From Monilinia fructicola (Eukaryota > Ascomycota > Leotiomycetes > Helotiales > Sclerotiniaceae): a stretch of 64,000 bases of DNA. Both the position numbers and the translations under genes were made by a program. This document shows, one piece after another, positions 1 to 11,510 of this stretch. Under the pieces are notes generated by a model. That model saw only the letters and a list, made by a program, of their open reading frames with translations. It ran no database searches and was not told where the DNA came from. Each line of letters opens with the position of its first letter. Position 1 is the first letter of the stretch. The DNA lies in assembly GCA_008692225.1 (NCBI GenBank), contig VICG01000002.1, positions 2,029,501 through 2,093,500 of the forward strand. The letters are read 5' to 3'.

Positions 1-1
1 C

Positions 2-229
2 CGAGCTCTGAAGCATGCCGAAGATACGGTGGAGCCTTTTGTGAAGAAAGAAGGTGCTGCTTCTTTCCCCGTCAATGGCGATATATGGCTCAAAATCGCC
101 CAAATATGTTATGATTCTACTGCAACTATTGCGCCAGATCTCCCGGGTCAGTTATCGAAGAAATGGGTTTGGGGTGCTGGCTTCGAGCCACCGTGGTTCC
201 AGATCCCAGACTTGCAAAACGCCGTCTAA
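2..229 (+). CDS. C-terminal end of a partial gene, possibly a small methyltransferase
   Basis: An open frame runs in from the left window edge and ends with TAA at 227-229, giving the last 75 or so residues of a protein whose start is outside the window. The segment AEDTVEPFVKKEGAASFP resembles the C-terminal tail of small fungal SAM-dependent methyltransferases found in PKS clusters, where a conserved acidic-basic helix is followed by a short strand. No catalytic motif is visible, so this is only a guess. The rest, ending in WFQIPDLQNAV, is not recognised. The gene is co-directional with the anthrone oxygenase and could be the next member of the anthraquinone cluster. It may also be an unrelated neighbour. 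Confidence 0.4.
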   Translation, partial: RALKHAEDTVEPFVKKEGAASFPVNGDIWLKIAQICYDSTATIAPDLPGQLSKKWVWGAGFEPPWFQIPDLQNAV

Positions 230-695
230 CCAGATTGTACGATATCACTAGCAATCTATTTAAATAATTAGGAAAATATCAATGCAAAACTTTCAGAGCT
301 CTCATTGTTGTCTGATGTATCATGAAGATACAGTTTAAGTTGTGAAGATCTCCGGCACCTTGTAGACCCAATTCTTACTCAAGATCTCCAATGATAAATA
401 TGTTTCCTAGACTCATACCGGCTCAAAATATCCGCAATACTTCTAACATCAAATAGTATATATGTGTATACACTCAAAGATTGTGTCTAACCCACGCCCT
501 TCGTCTCATGTCCTTCAACTTTCTCCTCACCTTGAATAGACTGTTATATCACCCTTATATCAGCATTGTTCAACCCCCTTAGTGATGATTAGATTCAAAG
601 ACGCATCACACCTTAGTTCAATTCAAGAATGCATTTGACGTTGAAGAGCATGTTGGTAACTGTAACATGTATCCAGATTCATGAATATTTCGCCG
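230..695. other. Intergenic region, no gene seen
   Basis: This is the tail-to-tail space between the partial gene on the left and the EthD gene on the minus strand. It is AT-rich, has no convincing open frame on either strand and shows no RNA gene that I can recognise. It probably holds the two 3' untranslated regions. Confidence 0.5.
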
Positions 696-1396
696 CTAAA
701 GAGATCCCTTCAAGGCATTCAGCCCCATGATTTGAACACTCCTCCAACCTAGTCCACCTAGCACAATTAAACCGGCTATCAATGCATAGAAATACTTGTT
801 AAATCTTGATGAAGTATGCTTCACTTCAAATCCATCGACAACCTGCCCGTCTCTCACAAATTCTTCGATCCACCCGATAGTCATTCTGAAACGAATCAGT
901 TATTGTGAATTGGCAATAATGAAGCCAAAAGCTACTCACTGGCTTCGCTTAGTGTCTGCGAACTTCTCATGATCTCCTATCAAATGCTCCTTATACCATG
1001 GATCTTGCTTCATGCGCTTGTAGTCCTCTAGGTTTTCGAAAACTACCTGACTAAAGCAGTCAAAGTCGGCAACATTACACATTTGCGGATCAAAAAGTTG
1101 TGACATCAACGCTCGGGTAGCTGTTTGATTGTGAATCTTTGTTTTAGTCAGTTAGCAGTTTGATCTAGGTGATGTTGTGGGTTTTGTCGAATAGATTGAC
1201 TGACCTGAGTCCACCTTTTAACACCATATTTGACCATAAGATCTTTTGTGAGAGGTGCTGATACATTGACCATATGGTTGCGATAGTCCTCTTCACTCAT
1301 ACCCGGCTTACGGTAGCCACAAATCGTAAGGCAGAGGTATCGAACTTTATTCGAGCCATGTGGATTGGAAACTTTGGGCTGTGGAATGATTGCCAT
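696..1396 (-). CDS. EthD-domain protein with C-terminal membrane segment (candidate decarboxylase/dehydratase of the anthraquinone pathway)
   Basis: Three exons join cleanly: 1396-1205, 1136-940 and 885-696, giving 192 residues. The first exon encodes a ferredoxin-like strand with a [15 protein letters not shown] motif. The spliced product continues as [19 protein letters not shown], then as a [15 protein letters not shown] segment typical of EthD-type dimeric alpha/beta-barrel proteins. Members of this family sit in emodin and related clusters, where some decarboxylate atrochrysone carboxylic acid and others act as dehydratases. Which reaction this one performs is inference. Unusually, residues about 161-178 (starting [10 protein letters not shown]) form a hydrophobic helix near the C-terminus, suggesting a tail anchor. 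I chose the ATG at 1396; an in-frame non-ATG extension to 1447 exists. It is divergent from the anthrone oxygenase across about 0.9 kb. Confidence 0.75.
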
Positions 1397-2320
1397 GTTG
1401 CGACTGTGTGAACTACCAGTGAAGACTTTAACGAAGATAATAGTCACGCAGAAGAGGTAAAAGGATGAAGTTCTTGTCCGTCTTCACTCTCTCGGGGTTG
1501 ACGTAATGTCAGAGATGAAATAAGCAGCATCCCTACAGAACCGATATTCTGAATTTTCATCCAAGTAAATAATTCTTATATTAAGAGCCTAATACCACTT
1601 ACGATCAACTTGTTTTGGTTGCACAATTTTACAAAATTATATAGATATATATACGAATAGCTCATTTAATCTTTTGGTTAAAAATAAAATAGTAGAATTA
1701 ATATAACTTTTTTAGAGATATCTTAAACCTCTATTTTATAAGATTTCTGTTAGTCTATTTTCAGTATCATAATTGCGATTATCATCATTACAATTGCTCT
1801 TATTATAATTGTTAAAGTTATTTAGAAAACAAAAATTGAATATTAATATTAAGAAAGCGATGAAATAGGGGGGAAAGCGAAATGGAAAAAGCAACCAACT
1901 GATTTTCGAATTTTGAGAAAATAATCTTAACCTACCTTTAATATCATAAAATAATTTACTCTTGATTATATAGAAAAGAAACGAAATTGCAATATTAAAT
2001 CAAGGCCTTCAAATAAACTAATTCATTTTAGGCAAATTGATAGAATTTAAACTATTTACATATTACCACATTTTCATAGAATGTAATCTTAGCACTTTTA
2101 ACAATGACCTTTATTCGCTAATTAAATGTAAGAATTTTGGTCCCCTAATTAACGGCATGTCAGAGTTCTCTCCTTGTCGTTTGCCGACCCATCAAATTCT
2201 GGAATACTACGAGAATCTGATCATAGCTTCGATCGAGCATATATAGCTGCAGCATGCTCTCTTCCATTTCCTCTGCAAAAATTAAGAAATTTATGATTTT
2301 GAAAATATCTTTCTTAAATT
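1397..2320. promoter_or_regulatory. AT-rich divergent promoter region between EthD and anthrone oxygenase genes
   Basis: The two genes point away from each other, so this 924-bp stretch should hold both promoters. The middle (about 1600-2130) is strongly AT-rich, with runs of TTATAATT and ATTAATATTAAG type. No gene is visible. Neither the CGG-N8-CGG element found at the regulator/transporter promoter nor its obvious variants were seen here. Confidence 0.5.
2240..2245 (+). promoter_or_regulatory. Candidate TATA box of the anthrone oxygenase gene
   Basis: TATATA lies 76 bp upstream of the ATG at 2321, a usual place for a fungal TATA box. The surrounding sequence is otherwise less AT-rich than the block upstream. 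Sequence position is the only evidence. Confidence 0.35.
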
Positions 2321-2920
2321 ATGGCTCCGAAATCCACCTCTAATCCACCGCCCGTTGGGGTACAAGCTACTGCTGTTGCTACAGGATCTTTCCTGACAGG
2401 TAGCGAAGCCCCTCTCTTTTACTTCCTTGTATGATGATTAGTATCTAAATCTCTAGTTACAGGTGCTATGGTCTGTCTCACCACAGTGGTAGTCCCCGTC
2501 TTTCTCGACACCGACACCGAGTCCATTCATTTACTCCGCCATTGGACTCGTCTCTACCACTACGGTCATATCTACATGCCTGCAGTATGTATCGGAACTG
2601 TAGGACTATATGGATACTCAGTATTGAGTAAGCGGGCTTCAAAAAGCCAGGAATGGGCTATTTACGCCGTAGCTGCTGCGATAACAATTACTATGGTACC
2701 ATTCACATGGATCTTCATGGCGCCTACCAACAATATTTTGTTTGATTGGGAAAAGTTGGCGACAGCTGAAACTTCAGTGGTGGAGCTGAATATCGTACAA
2801 GAACTTGTGGTGAAATGGGCTTGGTTGCATCTTGCTCGTTCAGTATTTCCCTTGATCGGTGTGATTCTAGGCTTCAAGGGGGTTCTGCAGGAGCGTCATC
2901 TACAGCGAATCTCGGGGTAA
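2321..2920 (+). CDS. Anthrone oxygenase, DUF1772 family
   Basis: Two exons, 2321-2399 and 2463-2920, join in phase (GT donor at 2400, TTACAG acceptor) to give 178 residues. The protein has four hydrophobic helices: around the exon junction (ATGSFLTGAMVCLTTVVVPV), HIYMPAVCIGTVGLYGYS, AVAAAITITMVPFTWIF and ARSVFPLIGVILGF. The family signature runs from the helix ending in PFTWIFMAPTNN to the VKWAWLHLARS segment. Homologues in emodin, geodin, monodictyphenone and cladofulvin clusters oxidise the anthrone at C-10 to the anthraquinone, so here the likely substrate is emodin anthrone or a close relative. Size and topology fit the family. The neighbouring thioesterase and TE-less PKS strongly support the role. 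Confidence 0.85.
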
Positions 2921-2982
2921 TATTATTCTCCCGATTTTCGGTTGATTTTTGGATTTTCCCCGACCGAGAGGATATTACCCCG
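2913..2982 (+). terminator. Stem-loop across the anthrone oxygenase stop codon
   Basis: CGGGGTAATAT at 2913-2923 and ATATTACCCCG at 2972-2982 are perfect 11-bp inverted repeats separated by 48 bases. The first arm contains the TAA stop codon. The structure could act in 3'-end formation or mRNA stability, or be the remnant of a small inverted-repeat element. Function is inference; the repeat itself is seen directly. Confidence 0.5.
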
Positions 2983-3831
2983 GTGGATACCGGCATTCTG
3001 TAAGCATGACCAATCGATTGGCTACCTAGGTAGTGCTCTCTATGATGGATTTATTCTTGCCATAGCGTTTAAGAATGAGAATTGGAGTCACGATTTGTTC
3101 AATGATAACTTTTTGGGTAATTGGTATCCGGACTAGTCCTCGGTCTTGGAGGAATTCTTGTCTCAGGCTATCATAGATCGGAATTTCTGCCTTCATGCCA
3201 ACAGTTGGTCAGATCTGTCTCGGACTAAGCGGCCGCCATGCAGTGATTTTTACATTTCGGTTGTGAATTCTCTACAATCAACCAATAACCAAACATACAA
3301 AGAATTGTTTTTGTAAGATTAGCTTTCATACTGATTATACTTTGGGATGAGTAATTGGCAGATTGATGGGTGAAATATGGAAAAGAAACAGCTAATTTTC
3401 GGTTAAATTCCTCGTGACGCAATGTAGGAAATTTCTAACTCAATATTTGGTACAGTAATTGAATCGGTCATTTGCTTGGACTTACATGCCTTAGATCAAC
3501 GTAGATTCCTAATTCTAATTTGACAGTCAAACTATACCAGGTAGAAAACTTTAGCGTGCCAGTCATTTCGTAAAACCACTTGGATCTGCAGCCAGGATGA
3601 TGGATGTTGAGGGCATATACCGGCCAATCCTAGACATTATAATGTGCATCTTCAGATCGTAGGGCGACCAGTAGAATCTGACTATACAAGCCATGATAAA
3701 ATTTCCATAATTATAGCTTCAGTAACATTGCTGTGTTTTCTAAGTATAACATAATTCTTTTTGGTAGTTAAGGAAAAAGAAGTAAAGATAACATCCTCCT
3801 TCAAGAGTAGATGAAATAGCTACTTGGAATC
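2983..3831. other. Intergenic region, no gene seen
   Basis: About 0.85 kb between the converging anthrone oxygenase and thioesterase genes. Short frames of 60-70 codons occur but none looks like a protein domain. I see no repeat or RNA gene. Confidence 0.5.
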
Positions 3832-4842
3832 TTATATCATTTCAATTGAAAACCACTTCTTAACCGCTGCCCTCATTTCAAACGCTACAAGCCCATCCTC
3901 AGACAATTTCCGCAGAACTTCCTCCATTAAAGGCTCCAACGCCATCTCACGGAGCTCATCATCTATCTTACTCCCATAAATAGCAGTGACCAGTTCCTTG
4001 ACCGTAACACTTCCTTTGCCACGTCCACCAGAAGCTCTTTCCCTGCGTTTGCTCTTCTCCAGATTCTGTAAAACTTGTCGTTCGCGTCGTATCTTTTGCG
4101 ATAATTCAATTCCGATTTTGGCCTGTAGGTCCTCGACAACAGTACCATGGGCTGGATAGCCTTTTACACAATTATAGGTCTGCATCTTGCGTAAAGCAGC
4201 CATCCAGGTACTGAGATGCTCTACCGCGGCGGTACCATGTCCTAAAATATTGTCTCCAGTGAACATGGCTTGCTCCTCCTCAAGAATAAAGCACATATGA
4301 TCTTTCGAGTGACCAGGAGAGTGTACTGCGCGGATAGTAGCGCCTTCAACTTTGAAAATTTGGCCGTCTACTATAGGTTGTTGAGTTTTACTCGGTGTAT
4401 GCTTGTAAATCGATGAAGAAAGATCTGGATACATTCGAAGCAAATCAGGAACGCCCTTCGTGTGATCACCATGCCAATGCGTGAGGAACACATGGGACAG
4501 TGAGCTTTTGTTCTCGGTTAGTGTAGAGGAAATAAGATCAGCCCAGTCTGGGATGCCCTGACCGGTATCGATGATTAGACGTTTCTCTCCCGTTCCAACG
4601 ATATATGTATTTGTTCCTTGAAGAGTAAACTGAATTCATAGAGTTAGTCAAGGTCGACTTAAAGTTTGATGAGTGCATACTTTGCCTGGATTTTGCCCAA
4701 GAACACGAATCACTCTCGGGCTGAGCTGTTCCACATTCTGTAGTTTTGGCAAATATGTTTGTTGTCCATCTAGATAATCTTCAAAAACACAAATATTAAG
4801 AGCTTTGTTAATCTGGCGGTAGCCACCTTGTCCAGGCGCCAT
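3832..4842 (-). CDS. Metallo-beta-lactamase-type thioesterase (atrochrysone carboxyl-ACP thioesterase family)
   Basis: Exons 4842-4681 and 4629-3832 join in phase 0 (donor GTATGC, acceptor TTCAG) to give 319 residues, the usual length for this family. The zinc site THWHGDHTKG (His105, His107, Asp109, His110) follows an N-terminal FTLQGTNTYIVG strand. Further metal ligands lie in HSPGHSKDHMCF and FTGDNILGHG. This family of free-standing hydrolases releases the polyketide from group V non-reducing PKSs that lack their own TE domain. The divergent neighbour is exactly such a PKS and shares a 437-bp promoter, so the partnership is well supported. A C-terminal winged-helix-like segment (VTVKELVTAIYG) is also typical of the family. 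Confidence 0.9.
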
Positions 4843-5279
4843 TGCTCAATTCACGATGAAGCCAAGTTACGAACAACAAGTAAGGCTATGCGGATTGGTA
4901 GCAACGTGTGAATTCAGATTGAAGTCTAAGAAAGAAATATTCGTACAAGGAATCTGACCCTTAGAAATCAGCAAGAATGACCGGGGCTCGGAAAATCAGC
5001 CAGTATTCGGGCCTCACTGCCCGACCTGGCAACGGACAAAAGTGTCTTGTCTATCTGACTGAAGCCCGATGCATTATGTAATACGCCGTATTGCTGCGAG
5101 ATATACAGAATTGCTTAGATGAAGTGCTTGTTATTAGATGTCTCTTGAGTGTCCGTTCCACCTTGGTACATTTCTCAATCAAGCATATAACAACATAACT
5201 ACCACTTCATCTTCTATTCTTAATCTTTCTGAAAAGTGTTATGAAGCACATGAGTTTCCGTTATTAGAAATTATTTATC
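4843..5279. promoter_or_regulatory. Divergent promoter of the thioesterase and PKS genes
   Basis: A 437-bp shared promoter. It contains CGGGGCTCGG at 4982-4991 (two CGG triplets 4 bp apart) and, 16 bp further on, a perfect 6-bp inverted repeat TCGGGC/GCCCGA with a 6-bp loop at 5007-5024. Both resemble binding sites for Zn2Cys6 proteins, which recognise paired CGG triplets. Binding is inference. Confidence 0.5.
5007..5024. promoter_or_regulatory. Inverted repeat in the thioesterase-PKS promoter
   Basis: TCGGGC, six bases, then GCCCGA form a perfect palindrome with CGG and CCG triplets 10 bp apart, close to the spacing of Gal4-type sites. It lies 164 bp from the thioesterase start and 255 bp from the PKS start, so it could serve both genes. 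Confidence 0.4.
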
Positions 5280-8200
5280 ATGACACCATCGGACTCAACA
5301 AGTACTTCTTTAGTAGAGCCTTCCAAAATGAAAGTTGGTTATTTCAGTAACGAATTCCCACACGATGACTTACGAGATCTTATTCGCCGCCTTCGAGTTC
5401 ACAGTAAAGATTTGCGACACACCACCCTAGCAAGATTCATAGATGAGGCAACTTTAGCTATTCGCGAAGAAGTGCGGTTATTACCAGCCTCCTTAAGAAA
5501 ACTAGTCCAGCCGTTCGAGACTGTGTTTAATTTTGTCGACCAAACTACTCTCCGTAGTGGTCCTCTTGGAGGTGCTATAGATGGCGTTCTACTCTGCGCT
5601 GTTCAGATAGCGACGCTCATTGGGTAGATTCCTCCCGTTAAAGAGGGATATATTCAAGTACTAACATTTATCAATAGGTTTTACGAAACTGGTTCCGAGG
5701 AAGAATTTGACATCCACTGCCTCGCTGGTTTAGGCACTGGCCTTATCTCCACAGCTGCAGTTTCTTTGTCCCCCACGTAAGAACATGAAATCTCATCAAA
5801 ATCCTGAGCCCCATAATCTTCTGTATCATATCAGATCTTTGTATGAGTCAACCTGAGAAATATGGTTGAAGAATTGCACATATTGAATGAAAGATAAATT
5901 ACTGACCTCCCCGTCTTCCAGATTGGCAGGCTTGCCACTAGCTGGTGCGCAGGTCATTCGAGTAGCATTTCGGCTTGGTGTTCTCGTTGCTGAGGTCTCA
6001 CAAAATTTGCAACCTCGCCAAATATCAGAGAATGGTCCCAAAGAAAGTTGGGCTTATGTTGTGCCAAATGTTGCTGCTAGCGATGTACAGAAGGAGCTTG
6101 ATGCAATCCATGTGACTGAAGTAAGAGAAATTGTCACTGATACGTATCGAGTGAGCTTACTAACTTTTTAACCTACAGAAAACACCCACGGCGAGTAAAG
6201 TATTTATCAGTGCTCTTAATCAAACTTCCGTGACAGTTAGCGGGCCACCAGCAAGACTTCAGCATATTTTTTACAAATCAGACTTCCTCCGGGACTGCAA
6301 GTTTGTTGCTTTGCCGGTATTTGCAGGGCTATGTCATGCAAAGCATGTCTACCACGAGGACCATGTTGAAAGAGTGATTCAAACTCCATCTATGGACCTA
6401 CTGAATGCCAAGTATTTTCCGCGAGTGCCGGTTTACTCAACCAGCACAGGGACGCCATTCAAGGCAAAAAGTGCCAAAGGGTTATTCCATGATATCATTA
6501 AAGAAGTCTTGACCGAGGCAATTCGTTGGGATAATGTCATTCAAGGGATCATCCAACGAGCTAAGGATACTGCTGCTTCCGAATGCCAAGTTCTTGTCTT
6601 TCGAACATCTCTACCTGTTCACGATCTCTTCGCGGCTTTTGACGCGGACCCAGTCGAGCTCAAGGCAACAACATTAGATTTGGTACCATGGATTGCGAAA
6701 CCAGATGCTCGACCAAAAGTGCCAAGAGGGACTGCACAGTCAAAAATTGCCATTGTTGGCATGTCTTGCAGGATGCCAGGAGGTGCGACAGATACCGAAA
6801 AATTCTGGGAGATCTTGGAGAAGGGCTTAGACGTACATAGAAAAATTCCTGCCGATAGGTTCGACGTGGACACACATTTCGATCCAAACGGCAAGCGTTT
6901 GAACGCCAGCCATACTGCTTATGGTTGCTTCATCGACGAACCAGGTCTCTTCGACGCTCCTTTTTTCAACATGTCTCCTCGTGAAGCTCTGCAAACAGAC
7001 CCAATGCAAAGACTAGCATTAGTCACTGCCTACGAAGCCTTAGAGAGATCTGGTTACGTGGCTAATCGAACTGCTTCCACTGACCTTCATCGTATCGGAA
7101 CCTTCTATGGACAAGCTAGCGATGATTATCGTGAAGTAAATACTGCCCAGGAGATCGGTACCTATTTTATCACAGGTGGTTGTCGTGCATTCGGCCCAGG
7201 GCGCATTAACTACTTCTTTAAATTCTCGGGACCAAGTTACAGTATTGACACGGCGTGTTCATCAGGGTTAGCGACAATACAGGTATGTAATCGACTTCCA
7301 CCAAATTCACCATGCAGAATTTTACGACTAGCCATCTCAAATGGGCATTTATACTGACTCTTGTGTAGACAGCATGCACCTCACTCTGGAACGGCGATAC
7401 GGATATGGCGGTTGCCGGAGGAATGAACGTTCTTTCTAACTCTGATGCGTTCGCTGGGCTAAGCCAGGGTCATTTCCTGACCAAGACGCCCAACGCATGC
7501 AAAACATGGGATGCTGAAGCTGATGGTTACTGTAGAGCTGATGGTATTGCCTCGATCGTTATGAAAAGACTCGAAGATGCCGAAGCAGATAACGATAACA
7601 TCATCGGTGTTATTCTTGGTGCGGGTACAAATCACTCAGCCGATGCCATCTCGATTACACACCCACACGCTGGTGCGCAAGCGTACCTCACAAGACAGGT
7701 GATAAGTCAGGCGGGTGTTGATCCTCTGGATGTCAGCTTCGTAGAAATGCATGGCACCGGCACGCAGGCTGGTGATGCGCAAGAAATTGTATCTGTTTGT
7801 GACGTTTTTGCACCTCTTACCAGACGTCGCAATTCAAAGCAACCTCTGCACATTGGATCAGTCAAAGCAAACGTGGGCCATGGTGAGGGTAAGCTAATTC
7901 TTCGAAGAAAATCTCTTTATTTCCAGTTATTGCTTAAATAGCCCTCGGATAACTATTGCTGACTCCGATACATAGCTGTTGCTGGTCCAACTGCTCTTCT
8001 GAAAGTCTTGCTTATGCTTGAGAAAGAGACAATTCCACCGCACGTTGGAATCAAGAACAGGATTAATCCGGGTTTTCCTAAGGACCTAGATAAGCGAAAC
8101 TTGCATATTCCCTACGAGAAACAACATTGGCCTAGAGTTCCTGGACAGAAGCGCGTTGCTGTTGTGAACAACTTCAGTGCAGCCGGTGGTAATTCGACTC

Positions 8201-11200
8201 TTGCTATTGAAGAAGGGTATGTATTGTTTATCCCCAAGTCCATCGTTTTAGTATCTGAGAGATGTTGGAAGATATGATAAGGTCGTGTATCCTTCCCAAT
8301 CAAGCCATACTAACTGTGAGATCTGGCAGGCCATATCGTGAGGCGAGTGAAATTGTAGATCCTCGCTCAGCCCATCTCATCGTCGTATCGGCTAAGAGCA
8401 AGGTATCTCTCAAGGGTAACATCCAAAGGATGATTACTTATTTGGACGCAAACCCTAAAGTCTCCCTGGAGAACCTAGCCTACACAACTACGGCTCGACG
8501 TCACCATCATAATCACCGAGTTGCTGTAAATTCATCGGATGTAGCTCATTTGAAGAAGCAACTTGGTTCTGCGTTGGGATCAGTTGATACTCATAAGCCC
8601 ATTCCAACAACTGGTCCTCCCCCGGTAGTCTTTTCATTTACCGGACAAGGAGCATCACATAGATCTATGAGTTTGGAGCTCTTCCGTGATTCTCCTTTCT
8701 TCAAGGAACAGCTACTGCACCTTGATTCTATCTCGCAGGGCCAAGGCTTCCCATCGTTTATCCCTGCTATCGATGGCAGCCATCCTCATGATTATACACA
8801 TCCACCAGTCGTCTCTCAAGTAGCACTTTGCTGTATAGAAATCGCGCTTGCTAAGTATTGGGAGTCCCTCGGTGTGAAGCCTGACGTTGTTGTTGGACAC
8901 AGCCTGGGAGAATACGCTGCACTCCATGTTGCCGGTGTCTTATCGGCTAGTGATACCATATTTCTGGTTGGGAAAAGGGCACAGTTGCTTGAGGAGAAAT
9001 GCCAAATTGGAACCCACAAGATGCTTGCGGTTCGAGCTTCGCTTTCTCAGATACAAGAGAACGCTGGTAGCAAGCCTTTTGAAGTCGCATGCATCAATGG
9101 TCCCAAGGATACAGTACTAAGTGGCACTCGTCAAGAGATCGACGAAGTATCAGAGGTCTTACAAGGTGTTGGCTTTAAGTGTTTCAGCTTGGACGTTGCA
9201 TTTGCATTTCATTCTGAGCAGACAGATCCTATTCTGGAAGACTTTGAAGAAGTTGCAAATAGCGGGATTTTATTCCATGCACCTAGCCTTCCAATCATCT
9301 CACCTCTCCTTGGCAAAGTTGTTTTTGATGAAAAGACGATCAATGGAAACTACATGCGACGAGCTACTCGGGAAGCCGTTAACTTTCAATTGGCAATTGA
9401 AGTAGCACAAAAGGTGTCGATAATCGATGAGTCCATGGTTTGGATTGAAATCGGCCCACATCCCGTATGTATAGGATTTGTAAAGTCGATTCTGCCATCC
9501 GTGAATGTCGCAGTTCCTTCAATTCGTAGAGGAGAGGACAACTGGCAGAGCTTGTCGCAGAGCTTAGGGCAATTACATTGCGCTGGCGTGGAGGTTAGCT
9601 GGCAAGAGTTCCATCGACCATTCGAGCAAAGCCTGCGCCTCCTAGATTTACCCACGTATGCTTGGAACGACAAGAACTACTGGATTCAATATAACGGTGA
9701 CTGGGCACTCACAAAAGGAAACACCTTCTACGATGCAGAAAAGGCCACAGCAAAGACGATCCAGGCATCTCCTGTGGCCAAATCAGTTTCCACTCTGAGA
9801 ACTTCGACTGTCCAATCGATCATCGAAGAGACCTTTTCTGGATCTACTGGTAGAGTTGTAATGCAGTCAGATTTAATGCAGCCAGATTTCTTGGCTGCTG
9901 CATGGGGACATCAAATGAACAACTGCGGCGTGGTGACATCAGTAAGCAAAAATATTCTATGTCGTGATATTATGAGAAGTCGAAGCTAACCTTTTCAATT
10001 AGTCAATCCATGCAGATATAGCATTTACCCTTGGACAATATCTCTTGAAGAAATTGCGGCCCAAGTCAAAGAATACTCACATGAATGTAGCCAACCTGGA
10101 AGTACTCAAGGGTCTGGTTGCGAAGAAAGATACCACAACACCACAGATTATCCAGGTTTCGATTGAAGTAAAGGATATTGACTCCGGGGTGGCTGATCTG
10201 ACATGGTATAATGTCACAAATGGGGATATTTATGAACAATTTGCCAGTGCCAACATCTACTTTGGTAACGCTGATACTGCGCTCGCAAGCTGGGTCCCAA
10301 TGACGCATCTTGTCCAAGGTCGAATCGAGACCCTCGAGCGTCTCGCAGAAGAGGGAGTAGCTAACAAGCTTTCGCATAATATGGCGTATCTTCTCTTTGC
10401 TAGTAACCTGGTCGACTATGCAGAAAAATACCGGGGGATGCAATCAGTGGTTCTGCACGGATTCGAAGCATTTGCAGACATCACTCTCACAACAGAAAAA
10501 GGAGGCGTATGGACCATCCCTCCTTACTTCATTGATAGCGTGGCTCATCTCGCGGGATTCATCATGAATGTTTCGGACGCTGGTGATATCAAAAATAATT
10601 TCTGTGTTACACCTGGCTGGGGATCACTGCAATTTGCTAAACCACTCGTTGCAGGTGGCAAATATCGATCGTATGTTAAGATGATCCCAACGGCTGAGGA
10701 TCCAAACATTTACCATGGTGATGTTTTTATTCTCCAGAATAATGTTATCATTGGTATGTGTGGAGCTATAAAGTTCCGTCGTTATCCACGCCTACTCCTG
10801 AATCGCTTTTTCTCTGCCCCCGACGAGAGTGAATCTAAGCATGGCGCTGCTGCTGCAGTACCAGCAAAAATGCAATCTTCCAAGGCAGCGGAGAAGTCGG
10901 TGGCGCCAAAATCTGTAATTATCCCAGAGCCAGCATCAGCTCCGGTTCCTACCCCTCAAGCAGCATTGGAGCCAGTCAGGGACGCTCCTACCAAAATAGA
11001 GTCAGTTGTTCCCACTGATGTAGCAGTTGAGGACTCGAATAGTACCGCCGTCAAAGCCATGGTGCTTGTGGCTGCTGAAGCAGGAATTGATGTTTCCGAG
11101 CTTCAAGACGACGTGAATTTCGCGACTCTCGGTGTTGATAGTCTCATGAGTCTTGTTATAGCCGAGAAATTCCGTGATGAGCTTGGTGTTACAGTCAACG

Positions 11201-11268
11201 GAAGTTTGTTTTTAGAATATCCAACCGTGGGCGACTTGCGGGCTTGGTTAGTAGAATACTACAGCTAA
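5280..11268 (+). CDS. Non-reducing polyketide synthase, TE-less (atrochrysone carboxylic acid synthase type)
   Basis: Eight exons (5280-5623, 5678-5776, 5922-6120, 6179-7282, 7369-7888, 7976-8216, 8330-9941, 10003-11268) keep frame throughout and give 1794 residues. Domains in order: SAT (about 17-260), KS (about 398-820; Cys574 in [10 protein letters not shown], His in EMHGTGTQ and NVGHGE), AT (about 930-1240; Ser1027 in GHSLGEYAA), PT (about 1330-1640; His1363 in WGHQMNN, Asp1551 in YFIDSVAHL), a Pro/Ala-rich linker and one ACP (Ser1753 in GVDSLMS). The chain ends just after the ACP, with no TE, methyltransferase or reductase. This layout plus the adjacent lactamase-type thioesterase matches group V NR-PKSs making an octaketide cyclised to atrochrysone carboxylic acid. 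The SAT has GLGTG (Gly134) where active SATs have GxCxG. The product assignment is inference from the family. Confidence 0.9.
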
Positions 11269-11510
11269 ACGGAATAGGTTCTTATAGTTTGAGTCTGCTT
11301 TTGATATAACGATGTTGGGTTAGATATTTCACGGAATTGTTTAATTTGTACTTACAGAATATTAGATATTAAGGATCGAAAATGCTGAAAGTCTATCTCT
11401 GCAATGACTTAGTATATCATAGTCACGTCGTCGCGTAAAATGAACACTCATGCCATGAATCAGCATTATACGTTGTAGAACAGTGATGATGATAACATGA
11501 GTGAGCTCTT

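Noticed and set aside
5981..6171. Extra short exon between SAT exons 2 and 3
   Set aside because: The 145-nt intron 5777-5921 is longer than its neighbours, but no alternative acceptor gives an open frame, and the joined product matches SAT conservation directly.
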